From Timema cristinae (lineage: Eukaryota; Arthropoda; Insecta; Phasmatodea; Timematidae), in assembly GCA_039000515.1 (NCBI GenBank), contig JBCFYV010011135.1:20920927-20984926 (forward strand): a stretch of DNA of 64,000 bases, in the 5' to 3' direction. The notes beneath the pieces are model-generated. The model saw only the letters and a program-made list of their open reading frames with translations, was not told the DNA's origin and did no database searches. Position 1 is the first letter of the stretch, and each line of letters begins with the position of its first letter. Shown here one piece after another: positions 23,011-33,370 of this stretch. The translations under genes and the position numbers were made by a program.

Positions 23011-23319
23011 TATTTTTTTTAATTGTTTTTCAAAATTTCTTGCAAATTTGCCCTTGATCATGTAGGCGTTCATATACCTTTTCAGGCTTCTCGTAATCCA
23101 AAATTCTTTTTTCTCTATAGCTCTTATAAGGTAAGCCCAATAGGTCCTTTTATCTAGGGTGCCAATTCTATATTTGTCGAATTTGACTTATATTATAAAA
23201 GAAAAGCTAAACCCAGAGGGTTATTTACGCAACTCCCGTAACAAAAATTAATCATGTAGAGGTTCTGCCTATAATATTTAAATGTATAATGTTCTGAATT
23301 ATTTTGTTCATATTGTTAC

Positions 23320-23611
23320 CGGGTGGCCTGGTGGTCTAGGGGAAAGGTGTCGGACTTCTGTGCTGGGGGTCCGGGGTTCAAACCTCGGTCCCGGCAAAGA
23401 TTTATCTGATTGCCAAACCCTTCCTTCACCTCTGACAAGACATCTTGTGAATGTGGGGAATGCCAGGCCTCCACCGTGGTTCGGATTCCACGTTAAACTG
23501 TAGGTCCTCCATTTCATCTCACTATCACCCTACCATTATACATTAGCGTAAGTGCGTATAACCCGAACGGGTAGTAAGACGCGGTGCTAATAATAATAAT
23601 AATAATAATAA
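23320..23611 (+). mobile_element. SINE-A, short subfamily, inside the LINE 3' UTR
   Basis: The A box is tggtctaggggaaagg (23,332-23,347) and the B box ggttcaaacct (23,375-23,385). The short-form body is followed by a clean (TAA)n tail. An 11-bp duplication catattgttac flanks it (23,309-23,319 and 23,612-23,622). A related LINE copy at 29.3 kb shows the same site without the SINE. Open frames read through it on both strands are not genes. Confidence 0.97.
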
Positions 23612-23870
23612 CATATTGTTACTGCTTTCAATTACTCTTTAATCATTTGTTACTATTGCTACATTTTATTCTTCTTATTATTAATTACCATTTGTTTTCG
23701 TAACTATTTATCAATAAATATAATTATTTAGCTATTATTGTTCATCTTATTTACTCGTGTAATTTTATATATCTGTAGGATACTTGTGTACTTTTCAGGG
23801 CTGGCCTATTATAGGTCTTATGACTATTGGTAAAAACTATAATAAAGGAAATATAAATTATTATTTTATT

Positions 23871-24905
23871 TATAATATATATATTAATGATCATATAGAA
23901 ACTACAGGAAAATATCACATAAGTTGACGAAAGAATACTATAAGTAGTAACATTTTATATAGATTTGTAACATTTAATAGATCTTAGGTTCAAAATACCA
24001 GAGTTATAATTTACATAATATTTTAGTGTAGAAAAGTATCCCACTTATTAAATTTTAAAAAAGTAGACAAAACTTGTAAGAACTTTTTTTTCTAATATAT
24101 GAATTTGAAATTATGTTTAGTTAATTAATTCTGTGTTTTGGTTCCATTCAATTAGATTATCCATTTTCTTTGAAAACTTAACCAACTTTTCCAAGTTGTT
24201 TCTAACTCAGGGAAACCAAATAATAATTTCGAATTTTAATTCAGCTGAGTCGTTTCAGAGTGAAGTGAAAAGTTTGTACTGAATAATATTTATCATACAA
24301 GAAGGCGAATCATGTTCTAGTTAACAAATTAAACCTTAAGCTAGGGTTCAAAGTAATTTAAAAATATAAATTTATATTGGCTATATTTAAAATACATAAA
24401 ATAGATGCATTTTTATTATAAAACATAATGTATATGATTCTTTATTACATAATGATTTTAATGTTTTTATTTAATTTTTATTATTGACCAATAAATTTTG
24501 ATGACCAAATAATACTATACACGTGTTTTACTTTTTCATACAGACATTATATAGTAAATTAAAAGAAAAGGGTTTCAAAGTATTCTTCCTACCTGACTAT
24601 CTGTATATTTTGCCATACTCAAAATATTTTGGGTGGATTTCATTCAAATTTTATATTTAGATATTACTAATGGAGCTTTGTTGTAGATTATCGCACTAAG
24701 ATGTACTAAAAACCATTTATGGGAGAACCCCTATAGAATGAAGCCTCACTCGACTTTCTATTAAAATGTTTCAAATGTATGCGGATATTGAAATTTAACT
24801 ATTTAATTCAAAGAAAGATATATTTTCCTCCTTCAAACTATGAAGAAGAAGAATTTAAAAGGCGCTTTTTCCAGCTTTCTATTTATTTCATCATACCAAT
24901 GAATA
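23871..24905. other. AT-rich spacer
   Basis: No gene, tRNA-like box or element end was recognised. Confidence 0.5.

Positions 24906-24907
<2 letters not shown>

Positions 24908-24948
<41 letters not shown>
24908..24948. repeat. (TA)n next to HP-1
   Basis: About 20 TA units directly abut the left end of an HP-1 element. The element may have inserted into the microsatellite, or the microsatellite may have grown from its AT-rich end. Confidence 0.93.
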
Positions 24949-24955
<7 letters not shown>

Positions 24956-25296
24956 TACTACTATAAAGCTACATGGCTGACTCACCCACTGACATTACTA
25001 TTTTCTCGCTTCCAGATAAGCTAGGAACTTGAAATTTGGCTAACTTATAGCATCTAGCCTGTAATTGACGAGAAATTTCCAAAAAGTAAAAAAAAAAAAT
25101 AATAATCCCTAAAAAAAAATTTCAAAATTTCACGGAAACTTTAATGTCGGTGCAAACCTTTTATTGGAGATCCCTTGTGACTAAACGATAAGACCTATAA
25201 AAAAAACTGCTCTGGAATTACATTAGTTTACATCCACTTGCAAATAAAACTCACCGGAGGTTTGGGGGTGAAGCCCCCAAAGAGCAAAGCGAGTAT
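24949..25296 (+). mobile_element. HP-1 element copy 3
   Basis: The left end is aatattatactactataaag and is followed by catggctgactcacccactg. The middle contains cttgtgactaaacgataaga and ctggaattacattag. The right end is the hairpin ttgggggtgaagcccccaa (25,262-25,280) followed by agagcaaagcgagtatata. This is one of the two most complete copies. No protein is encoded, and AT on both sides hides any target duplication. Confidence 0.85.
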
Positions 25297-25311
25297 ATAT
25301 ATGGCATAGTA

Positions 25312-25637
25312 TAGTGGGAGGGACATTACATCCGGGTTCGGGCGTCTTATGTGTAGACTTTTATCCATTCTGTTGGCAAAGAACATGGCCCAGGGTACAC
25401 CACATGCGGTTGTCTACACGTCGTACCCGCAATGAGATGGTGAGATGATTCTTATTATGGAGTTGTGGGGCTGGGTTGTGTCTTAAAGTAACTTGAGGCT
25501 CTATTACCAAACCCTCTTGAACTTTAGGTCATACCCCTTAAAGGAAAGATACCTAAGGTACTAGCTGGGGATTGAACCTTGGACCCTTTCATCTTGAAGA
25601 CATGTGCAGGGAATACTACACCACGATGCCAGGCATG
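25312..25637 (-). mobile_element. SINE-D copy, reverse strand, near full length
   Basis: On the minus strand the tRNA-like head begins near 25,637 (gcctggcatcgtggtgtag) with an A box tggtgtagtattcc and a B box aggttcaatccccag (complement at about 25,585-25,599). Body and 3' end reach gtccctcccac near 25,312, a word shared with the copy at 32.2 kb. Confidence 0.75.
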
Positions 25638-25799
25638 AAATGTGATATTATTCTTATCCAAATCTAAATGTTTATATAGATTTGTACAAGTGTCTTGTAT
25701 TGAGTAATTAATGTGTGATTCATCTTTAAATGCGTAAGATCTGATATCTAAAATTGTAAAATTCTATTTTTTTTTATTAATCTTAAAAACAATAACCTG

Positions 25800-26050
25800 T
25801 GTTCGAAAAGGCTTAGGGTGTCACTCTTGTGTTAGAACAAACTTCGAATGATTGTAATATTTGGGTTCAAATATCGTTTGGTTTTAGTAAGAATGGTTTT
25901 TTGTTATAATGGTTTTTCTACGCTCCACGTAAGCAAAACTGAGTACAAATACTGTATATTACACTCCTTTCTCATCTTTATCGTATAATCTTATAGATAG
26001 TACATGTGTGTGTAGGCGAATGGGTAGTAAGACCCAATATTTATAAATAA
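25800..26050 (+). mobile_element. SINE-C copy, decayed
   Basis: Traces of the head (gtcactcttgtgttag) and B-box region (tgggttcaaatatcgtttgg) precede a body word (tggtttttctacgctcc). The tail is gaatgggtagtaagacc followed by an AT-rich stretch. Confidence 0.65.
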
Positions 26051-26151
26051 AATATTAATTGAAATAGTAGTCGTTGTCTTTTATTAAATAAAAGGACAAT
26101 TTTTTGTATTGTTAATATTACAATAAGTAGCTATATTTATGTTTATTTATT

Positions 26152-26403
26152 TATATTAGCATCTCGTCTTACCACCCACCCGGGTAATACGTCTATTCAC
26201 TAATTACAATAATATGTTTGGAATTTTTAGGTTTTAATTTAGAGTAAATACATCCACTATTACGTGGAGGGAGGAGGTAAAACCATTCAGGGGAAAATCA
26301 TTCTCTGTGCTTACAACCGGGATTGAACCTAAATATCTCCGTCTTCGACAGTCCAGTGCAACACAAGAGTAGCGCGTTAGACTATACGGCCACCGAAGAG
26401 GGC
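26152..26403 (-). mobile_element. SINE-C copy, reverse strand, near full length
   Basis: On the minus strand the head is at the right (complement of ttagactatacggccacc). The B box complement is gggattgaaccta (26,321-26,333). The body has aaaaccattcaggggaaa, and the tail at the left is catctcgtcttaccaccc. Among the better-preserved SINE-C copies. Confidence 0.8.
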
Positions 26404-26950
26404 GAAAATTATATAAAATAATGTATTTACATTTTGTGTGTGTGTGTGTGTGTCTCTAGAACCTTTTCCACTGATAAATTATTTTTTCTGGGCTCGAAAT
26501 ATGTTGAAGCCTAAAAACAAATTACTGCCATATAAATTGTAAATTCATAAAATAGTGTACGTATTTAGTAATAGCCAACATTACAATAAGATCATATTTA
26601 TCTAAAACCATCCAACATATTTTCCTGCAATATGTTGTTAAAACCCCTGAAAGCCTTTCGCCTGAAGAATTTTTGTTTTGTTTAAAAGTTTCAATAAAAG
26701 GCAAATATAATCCTCTAAAAGTGACTTCACAGCGATCGCGTGTTCCACTTCAAACTATCAAAGTCAACCATTGTTTTCTTTGTTTTCTTTTGTTTTTATC
26801 ACTTAATCCTTCAAATTCACGGTCGTGTGACAATAACAGTGTTCACGCTACAATATTGATTGTATAAAAGTGATGTTGAAATCATTTTATATTATTTTTT
26901 TCCAAAAATTGTAAACATATACATTCTAAACATATGTTTTAATCTCCCAT
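26404..26950. other. Spacer with (TG)n
   Basis: A (TG)8 run lies near 26,437-26,452. Short frames around 26,522-26,867 have no recognisable domain. Confidence 0.5.
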
Positions 26951-26963
26951 TTACAGATATACA

Positions 26964-27228
26964 GGTGACCTGGTGGTCTAGGGGTAAGGTGACAGACTTC
27001 TATGCTGACGGCCGGGGTTCAATCCTCGGTCCCGGCAAAGATTTATCTGATTACCAAACCCTTCCTTCACCTCTGACAAGACATCTTGTGAATGTGGGGA
27101 ATGCCAGGCCTCCACCGTGGTTCAGATTCCACGTTAAACTGTAGGTCCTTCATTTCATCTCACAATCACCCTACCATTACACATTAGCGTAAGTGCGTAC
27201 AAACCGAATGGGTAGTAAGACGCGGTGC

Positions 27229-27267
<39 letters not shown>
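26964..27267 (+). mobile_element. SINE-A, short subfamily, perfect target duplication
   Basis: Full-length head (A box tggtctaggggtaagg, B box ggttcaatcct), short-form body, and a long (TAA)n tail of about 15 units. The word tacagatataca lies at 26,952-26,963 and again at 27,268-27,279. Confidence 0.97.
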
Positions 27268-27270
<3 letters not shown>

Positions 27271-27469
27271 AGATATACAAAGCCACAACTTATTTCTACT
27301 TTGGCAAAGGTTTTAAAATGTTAAGTTAAATATGTGAAAAAGATTTCCTTCGTGATAAATGATATGAAGTCCCAACTTTGTATTAACAATTTATCTTATA
27401 ATAATTATAAATAAGATTTGCTTCAGTGGTTCCATGGTTTAATTCAAGGCCCATGACAAGCAAGAAACA

Positions 27470-27660
27470 GACTCTCAACCTTACGGAGGTTTCGGTGCGC
27501 TCCTTTTGCAAGCTTGAGTCCTTCAACACTGATCTTCGCTAGTGTCACTGCTGGTTGATGATAGGACTAACCGCAGCGATCCTAGTGGTGAACGACTCAA
27601 GCTGCCAAAAGGAGCGCAACCATTTTAACCTGGAGATTGAGTGTCTGGTATATTATTTGC
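27470..27660. mobile_element. Inverted-repeat element IR-1, copy 1
   Basis: About 190 bp with imperfect inverted halves. The left arm has gcgctccttttgcaagcttg then agtccttcaacac. The right arm has gtgaacgactcaagctgcc then aaaaggagcgcaac, which is the complement with two changes. Outer words cagactctcaacc and gagtgtctgg also pair. A second copy lies at 41,930-42,120. No frame or tRNA boxes. It may be a MITE or another foldback-type element; the target duplication is not clear. Confidence 0.7.
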
Positions 27661-27689
27661 CGGTGTCCATGGCATAATACTCACTTTAA

Positions 27690-28137
27690 AGCGCCTCAGT
27701 GGTGTAATGGTGAGGGCGACTGGCTGGCTATGAGCCCAGGGGTCACTGTTTCGATTCCCACCTGTTAACGTGGATATTTTTTTTTTTTCAAAACGAGATC
27801 TGCCCCAACGGTCACAAGGGTTTGGTTAATTAGGCTTAAGTTAAGTTTAATTGTGTTCACTGGTTCCACACCCTCATACTTACAATCACCCTCACACTCA
27901 CTATCACCTTCATAATCACTATCAGCATCATGCTCACTATCACCGTCACACCAACTAATCGGGGCATGGTAAGAGCCTCCTTGGAAAGGATGTACGATTG
28001 GTACATTCGGGCGTATCCTGGGCAATGGTACATTAGAACTGGCTAATCTTTTCACTAATGGGGACGCTTCCTTTAAATTTAGTCTTCCTCATCCCAAATA
28101 CGTTTTAGTGCGGGTTGTAAGACATGGATATAAATGA
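27690..28137 (+). mobile_element. SINE-F: tRNA-like head with SINE-C-like tail
   Basis: The head gcctcagtggtgtaatggtg has an A-box-like word, and about 45 nt later a B box (gtttcgattcccacc) follows. The element runs through a T-rich stretch and a low-complexity segment built on cactatcacc-type words (27,880-27,955), and ends with cttcctcatcccaaa...gtaagacatgg, resembling the SINE-B/C tail. The 96-codon minus-strand frame here is acidic low-complexity and derives from the cactatcacc repeat, not from a recognisable gene. It may be one composite element or two juxtaposed pieces. Confidence 0.55.
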
Positions 28138-28139
28138 AA

Positions 28140-28940
28140 GGTATTTTGCGAATTGATAAATAGACACTGTTTTTCTAAAATATTCTACTCTACATGAACC
28201 AATTGATATAGCAATGTATAAATGTATAATCGATTAAGGTTGAAATCGTACAAGAGAGTCACTAAAGCTATAAACTGTGAGCCATATTTTGCCCCCATAG
28301 CTACCTTATAAAGTGTTATTTCTTTGCTTAAAAATGTTTTATCACGTTAATAGAATGAAACAACGTAACAGTTCAATACAGTGAGTAATTTAGGATAATA
28401 AATAAAGACAAAGACCATGCGTGTCATGGTTTATTTTATATTTATTAATAAATAATTTTTTGACTACTTACAAAGACAGTCAAGAGTTTAGTACAGAGCT
28501 GTATCAATGAAAATAAACATGAGTGATTACAATGTTTGTCATCATAAGGTAGACATGAAAACTAAAATATTATTCTTTGGGTTTTATAAATTGTTGTATT
28601 ATATTCGGTATATAAATTCTTACTAGAAATTACCACATTGGTGTCTGTGTGAGCAAAATGGTCATAAAGCCCAGTTTTCTGGTGTTAAAAAGGTTTGGGA
28701 TCCATCCCTAAGTCATTGTTACTGAAAGTATCTTTTCCCGGATTATGTAATAATATTTATCAAAAAAATCAGAAAACATTTCTATTAAATAATATATTTC
28801 ATATGCACACACTTTAAAGTTATTAAATACTTATATGAAACATATATAAAGTGAGTAGTGATCTTTAAAAATGAAATCAGAATAAACTCATTTATATGTA
28901 GAGGGTCCCACATGCTACGGTACATCCCGGTACATCCAAC
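28140..28940. other. AT-rich spacer
   Basis: No gene was recognised. A short word near 28,667-28,700 (aggtttgggatccatccc) resembles a decayed B-box region, but nothing else of a SINE is visible. Confidence 0.45.
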
Positions 28941-28946
28941 GATAAA

Positions 28947-29231
28947 GGTGACCTTGCGGTCTAGGGGTAAGGTGTCGGACTTCTGTGCTGATGTCCGGGG
29001 TTCATTCCTCTGTCCCGGGCACAGATTTATCTGATTACCAAACCCTTCCTTCATCTCTGACAAGACGTGTATTAATCACAACTTGTGAATGTGGGGAATG
29101 CCAGGCCCCCACCGTGGTTCGGTTCCCACGTTAAACTGTAGGTTCTCCATTTCATCTCACAATCACCCTACCCATTACACATTAGCGTAAGTGCGTATAA
29201 ATCGAACGGTTAGTAAGACGTGTTGCTAATA
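28947..29231 (+). mobile_element. SINE-A, long subfamily
   Basis: The head has an A box (cggtctaggggtaagg) and a B-box variant (ggttcattcct). The body carries the long form gtgtattaatcacaac and the cccacgtt variant. The tail is short (gctaatag). The flanking word gataa is too short to prove a target duplication. It joins a Jockey 3' fragment at its right side. Confidence 0.9.
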
Positions 29232-29513
29232 GATAAGCAATAATAACTAAATAACTTTATATGTTGTTTAAATGTACCGATAAAAAAGGAATTAGTAATT
29301 AGAAGAATAAAAAATATCAATAATAACAAATAACCAAAGAGTGGTTAAAAGCAGTAACAATATGCAAAAAATAAATCAGAATATTGTATATTTAAATATA
29401 TTAAGCAGACCCTTTACATGATAAATTATTGATATGGGATTGCCTTAAATAACTCTCTAAGTTTAGCATTACTTTTATGATAAAAGTCGAATTCGACAAA
29501 TCTAGAATTGGCA
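29231..29513 (-). pseudogene. Jockey LINE 3' end, second copy (reverse)
   Basis: The minus strand matches the 3' part of the relic at 23,159-23,760. Shared words are gtgccaattcta, tttgtcgaatt, atttatcatgta, catattgttactgctttt and ttatttagttattattg. At 29,354-29,364 the target word of the 23.3-kb SINE is present and uninterrupted. The copy is 5'-truncated at about 29,513, as is usual for LINE insertions. No coding capacity. Confidence 0.85.
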
Positions 29514-29519
29514 CAATGA

Positions 29520-30515
29520 ATTAAATAATAATAATAATAGCCAACGATAAATAAAATTAGATTAAATTTGGCCTAATGAATAAAACACTTAGAGACTACT
29601 GTCATACCTTATAAAACTATTGTATAAAAATGTGCTGCCTATAACTATAAGTTTTAGGTTATGAAAGTATTTTTGCTTTAATTTTTATGTGTCACCTTTG
29701 AAGGCATTTGTTTCATCTAATGTAAACGAATTGTTTAAGCCCAATTTAACTTTTTATAATTCATAATACAATATGTATTTAAATATTGAATTTCTAGACA
29801 TTTTAAAACAATTTTGTGGTTTTAATAAAAGACACAAAAAAATCATGGTTTCAAATAAAATTAAAATTTATATTTTTTCTAAAAAATAATAAGTGTTTAA
29901 AACTATCTGAACGCATTTTATAAAATAATATTTAATTTTTATAAAAAAAAAATAATTTGGTAATATTTTTATTCTTTCACACTATTGTGCCTTATAATGT
30001 AAAAACAATCAATTATTTTAGCTAAAATTGTCATCATATTTTTAATTTGATTATCGTGTGTTTATAAAAATGTAAATATAATCTGTATGGTTTTCTTGTA
30101 GCACGTTGTAAGCATTGAACTCAATAATATTATATTTTATATCAAACCACCAATAATAATTTATATTTCCTCGAACTATAAAAGGTATTATTATTAAATA
30201 AACGAAATTTTATTTTTCGTATAATTTGGACGTTACCTTTAAATTAATTTGTTATTTAAGTTTCACTAACCATTAAGAGAGTAAATAAATATTATTTATA
30301 AAAATAATTTTTTTTATCTATCAAAGTTCTTTCAGACTTACAAGAGTGAAATCCTATTCCAAACAAACATTTTAGAAATTGATATCACATAATACAATTT
30401 CTCAAAATGTATTTGTTTATGTCTCAAATCATTTATAAGTAAATATACATTAAAGAATTAAAAAATTATTCTAGGAATTGTTTCCATTAAACTACTATAC
30501 TGTACTATAATATAC
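29520..30515. other. AT-rich spacer
   Basis: About 1 kb of very AT-rich DNA. No gene or element was recognised. Confidence 0.5.
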
Positions 30516-30521
30516 TCTATT

Positions 30522-30767
30522 TAGCACCACGTATTACTACCCATTCATTTATATGTTTAAGTACTAATTACTTTATTGGGCTAAGAATTGTTTAGGTTGA
30601 ATGTAGTGGAAGTGAACCCGCATTTTCGTGGAGGGAGAGTGTAAAACCATTTAAGGAAAACCACCACCAATTCACTCGAGTTGGATTCGAAACTATATCT
30701 CCCCATCCTCAGCAGCCTAGCTCAACATGAAACTAGCGCATTAATTAACTATGCGACCGAGGCAGGT
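30522..30767 (-). mobile_element. SINE-B copy, reverse strand
   Basis: On the minus strand the head is cctcggtcgcatagttaatt. The B-box region (complement of ggattcgaaactatatctcc), body (cgtggagggagagtgtaaaa) and tail (agcaccacgtattactaccc) are all present. Moderately diverged. Confidence 0.85.
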
Positions 30768-30984
30768 TTTATAAAACTAATTGTTATCTTAATTCAAAAG
30801 TGACAAGTATTACTACCATTTTGTAAAATGTTTGAATTAAGGATATTTAGAGTGTTGTGGATGAAAAATTAGTTTGCGTATGAAAGTATAGTCTATGCAT
30901 AATGTCCCAAATAAAACTCACCCCAAACGCCGAGTATTTCGAAGTCATCATTATCATGAACTGTTTTCAGCCTTTGGCCGTTCC

Positions 30985-31420
30985 ATTTAGTAAAATGCCT
31001 TAATCTCCCACTATACTTCCATCACTCTTCCTCCTACATATTCTTTTATTCTCTTACTCTCACTTGCACACTTGCTGCTATCTGTTCCTATCATCTCTTC
31101 ATTGGTCTTCCTTGAGGTATCTTTCCTACATGCTTCATATCCATTAATCTTCTTTAAATAATCTTCTCTTCCATCCTCATTACATGTCCATACCATCTCA
31201 TCCTTGCTTACTCAATCATCACACGTATCCCCTGTAACCCAACCGTGCATATACAATCCTAATCCTATCTCTACTGGTGACAGATACCATGCGTCCCAAA
31301 TACGTTAATATCATAGATTCTTATTTCCTTGTTTCTCTTACATCCAAAAATCCTAGTTTCTGTTACGTTGCTATGCATGAATCGCTCGCCAAATAGTAAA
31401 CTTTTATTTATTGGGACCAT
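30985..31420 (-). pseudogene. LINE C-terminal relic
   Basis: On the minus strand, 31,167-31,202 encodes MRWYGHVMRMEE, a motif typical of the C-terminal region of insect endonuclease/reverse transcriptase polyproteins, RTE-like in feel. A frameshift follows, then a lysine-rich stretch (KKINGYEACRKDTSRKTNEE) in another frame. Upstream, words like RIRIVYARLGYRGY fit the region before the motif. The reverse transcriptase core is absent and the clade cannot be fixed. Confidence 0.6.
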
Positions 31421-31765
31421 TAAAAGCTGTTGGTGGTGAACATTTCATTCATAAATTTTGAAATACTAAGGGACGGTTTTTATCTGGGATATCCTGTTTA
31501 AATACGCGTTTGGTCTTTTACAATCATAGATAAAGATAGAGTAAACATCAGTAGCTATGTCTAGTTTAGTGTGATTTTCGTTATTGGCATCCTAATAACT
31601 GTCTCTAGAATATTCACATTTCGACACTAATATGGTGTAGACGATAGAGTTAGAGTTTATAGTTACCTAATAAACACGCGTTTGTGTTAAGGTAGGGAAG
31701 AAAGCAATAACAGAATATAACACTTTGATATCTCGGTCATTAAAACGGTTAACTTTAGAATATTA

Positions 31766-31767
<2 letters not shown>

Positions 31768-31820
<53 letters not shown>

Positions 31821-32004
31821 AACACATCTTACTACCCGTTCGGGTTATACGCACATACGCTAATGCGTAATGGTAGGGTGATTGTGATATGAAATGGAGG
31901 ATCTACAGTTTAACGTTGAATCCGAACCACGGTGAGGCCTGGCATTCCCCACATTCACAAGTTGTGATTAATACACGTCTTGTCAGAGGTTGAAGGAAGG
32001 GTTT
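31768..32004 (-). mobile_element. SINE-A, long subfamily, 5'-truncated
   Basis: A (TTA)n tract (31,766-31,817, the tail complement) leads into cttactacccgttcgggtta and the body. The long-form segment is the complement gttgtgattaatacacgtc. Similarity stops at gaaggaagggtttt, so the tRNA head is missing, either by 5' truncation or later deletion. Confidence 0.88.
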
Positions 32005-32159
32005 TAGAACCTAATTAACTAAACGAAGTTGATAATGGTGATTATTCCCCTTTCAATGAAAATCCCCTGTTACCAGTTTGGAATTGAACTCAATATATCT
32101 AGACTAACTGCCAGGGACTTTTTACAGCTTTTTTTTTTTTACCATGGCATTCCTGATAG

Positions 32160-32453
32160 GGAGGGACATTACACACAGGCGACCGAAACTGAATGTAGAC
32201 TATTCGCTGTTCTGGCCCAGAGTAGGCCTATATCCCAAGGTTACACCGAGTATGCACGTACCAGCATTGAGGTGATTTAATCATAGTTATTATTAAGTTG
32301 TGAAACCGGGGTGAACCTTATCCTAAATTAAACCTAGTCTACCAAAACCTTGACCGTTGGGATATTTCCCTTTAAGATAAAGATAGTAGCCGGGAATCAA
32401 GCCCAGGCCCTCTAAGTTCATAGCCAGATCCACTTAACACTTCTACTTCTGTC
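32160..32453 (-). mobile_element. SINE-D copy, reverse strand
   Basis: The left end gggagggacattacac matches the 25.3-kb copy. The inverted B-box region is cgggaatcaagcccagg (32,392-32,408), and the tRNA-like head lies to its right. A chance 83-codon frame overlaps the left half. Confidence 0.65.
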
Positions 32454-32530
32454 CATTACATAACGAGACTAATTAAAGATGATGATACTATCGCCTCTGT
32501 CCGTGGGGTTTATAGCATGTAAATAATAGT

Positions 32531-32802
32531 AATCATAATAAAATAATAATACCTACACCGTGTCTTACTAACCGTTCGGGCTATACGCTTATGTACTAAT
32601 TAATCCAAAGAGTTAGGAATTGGTAAGGTTTAACGTAGAGGAAGTGAACCCCCATTTGAGAGGAGGATGAGTGGAAAACCATTTAGGGAAAAACCACCTA
32701 TAGATAACCCAGAGTGAGATTCGAACCTGATCTCCCCGTCCTCGCTAGTCTAGCTCAACACGAAACCAGTGCGTCAGCTAACTACTTCAACAAGGTGGGT
32801 AG
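32531..32802 (-). mobile_element. SINE-B copy, reverse strand
   Basis: A TAA-type tract (32,532-32,550) abuts the tail complement (ccgtgtcttactaaccgttc). The body (aaaaccatttagggaaaaac), B-box complement (gattcgaacctgatctcc) and head (ttagctgacgcactgg) follow. Ends in aaggtgggta. Confidence 0.88.
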
Positions 32803-33215
32803 GAGCATGCTGAATACTTCACGTCATTGCAGTGGGTGTGCTTTCTGTCAGTTTTGAAGGAACCCCGCATCACTGATTCAAGGCACGGGTAGTACCATAT
32901 TCTACATGTCGTTCTTTCTGTGCACGTCACGTGCCGGAAGTCATGTTTCGGGTCAGAAGAGTTGAAGAGATAGAGAGAGAGGAGAGGAGAAAAAAAAGGG
33001 TGGGTGAGGTTGAAGCGATGAAGATGGTGCTTTGGCCATCACAACCTGCTCGACAAAATGTAGCTATGTCAAAAAACCGTCTTCATTTTGTAAGGTGAAG
33101 AAGAAATATGATATAGAAACCACATGGTTCTAGAAAATATTTTAGTTTTATATCCACGATTACAAAAAGTCATTATTTACTAATTTTTTTTGTATTTAAT
33201 ACTTTCCTGGACTAT
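32803..33215. other. GC-richer spacer, then AT-rich DNA
   Basis: 32,830-33,060 is less AT-rich and single-copy within the window, with a purine-rich stretch near 32,960-33,000. No frame or domain was recognised. Confidence 0.4.
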
Positions 33216-33219
33216 ACAT

Positions 33220-33370
33220 TTACTATCCCACTGATGAAAGAGGAATAAGAAGTATATCTTTGAAAATCTATACCATCATTCACTTGATGAAAGAGTGGAA
33301 TACCATTAAGTGAAAAAACGCGTCAGCACATCCGACAATGATACAAACCCCAGACCCCTTACGGTATGTT
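33220..33370 (-). mobile_element. SINE-C fragment, reverse strand
   Basis: Body (gagtggaataccattaag) and an inverted B-box region (atacaaaccccagacccc) are recognisable; the rest is decayed. Confidence 0.5.

Larger units (their letters stand above)
21750..23870 (+). pseudogene. Jockey-type LINE reverse transcriptase relic
   Basis: Broken coding remains of a non-LTR retrotransposon reverse transcriptase. Motifs appear in the normal order although the frame shifts and stops intervene: NYR.ISLINTFSKVFGKI (near 21,936), NQHGF.KNKST (near 22,034), a DQSKAFE version of the first catalytic aspartate block (near 22,140), GIPQGS (near 22,313), and LFADDVKLL with the catalytic Asp pair (near 22,400). 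The later segment LVRSKLEYATVAN...NVQRKFV (near 22,757) is typical of the Jockey clade C-terminal part. The 3' UTR runs to about 23,870. It is interrupted by a (TA)n expansion and a SINE-A. The endonuclease domain and 5' end are missing. It cannot encode an active enzyme. Confidence 0.88.

Noticed and set aside
27765..28055. Acidic 96-codon minus-strand frame
   Set aside because: The acidic part is a translation of a cactatcacc-type low-complexity repeat inside SINE-F, so a protein is unlikely.
28620..28760. Possible SINE remnant with ggtttgggatccatccc
   Set aside because: A single weak B-box-like word without body or tail similarity.
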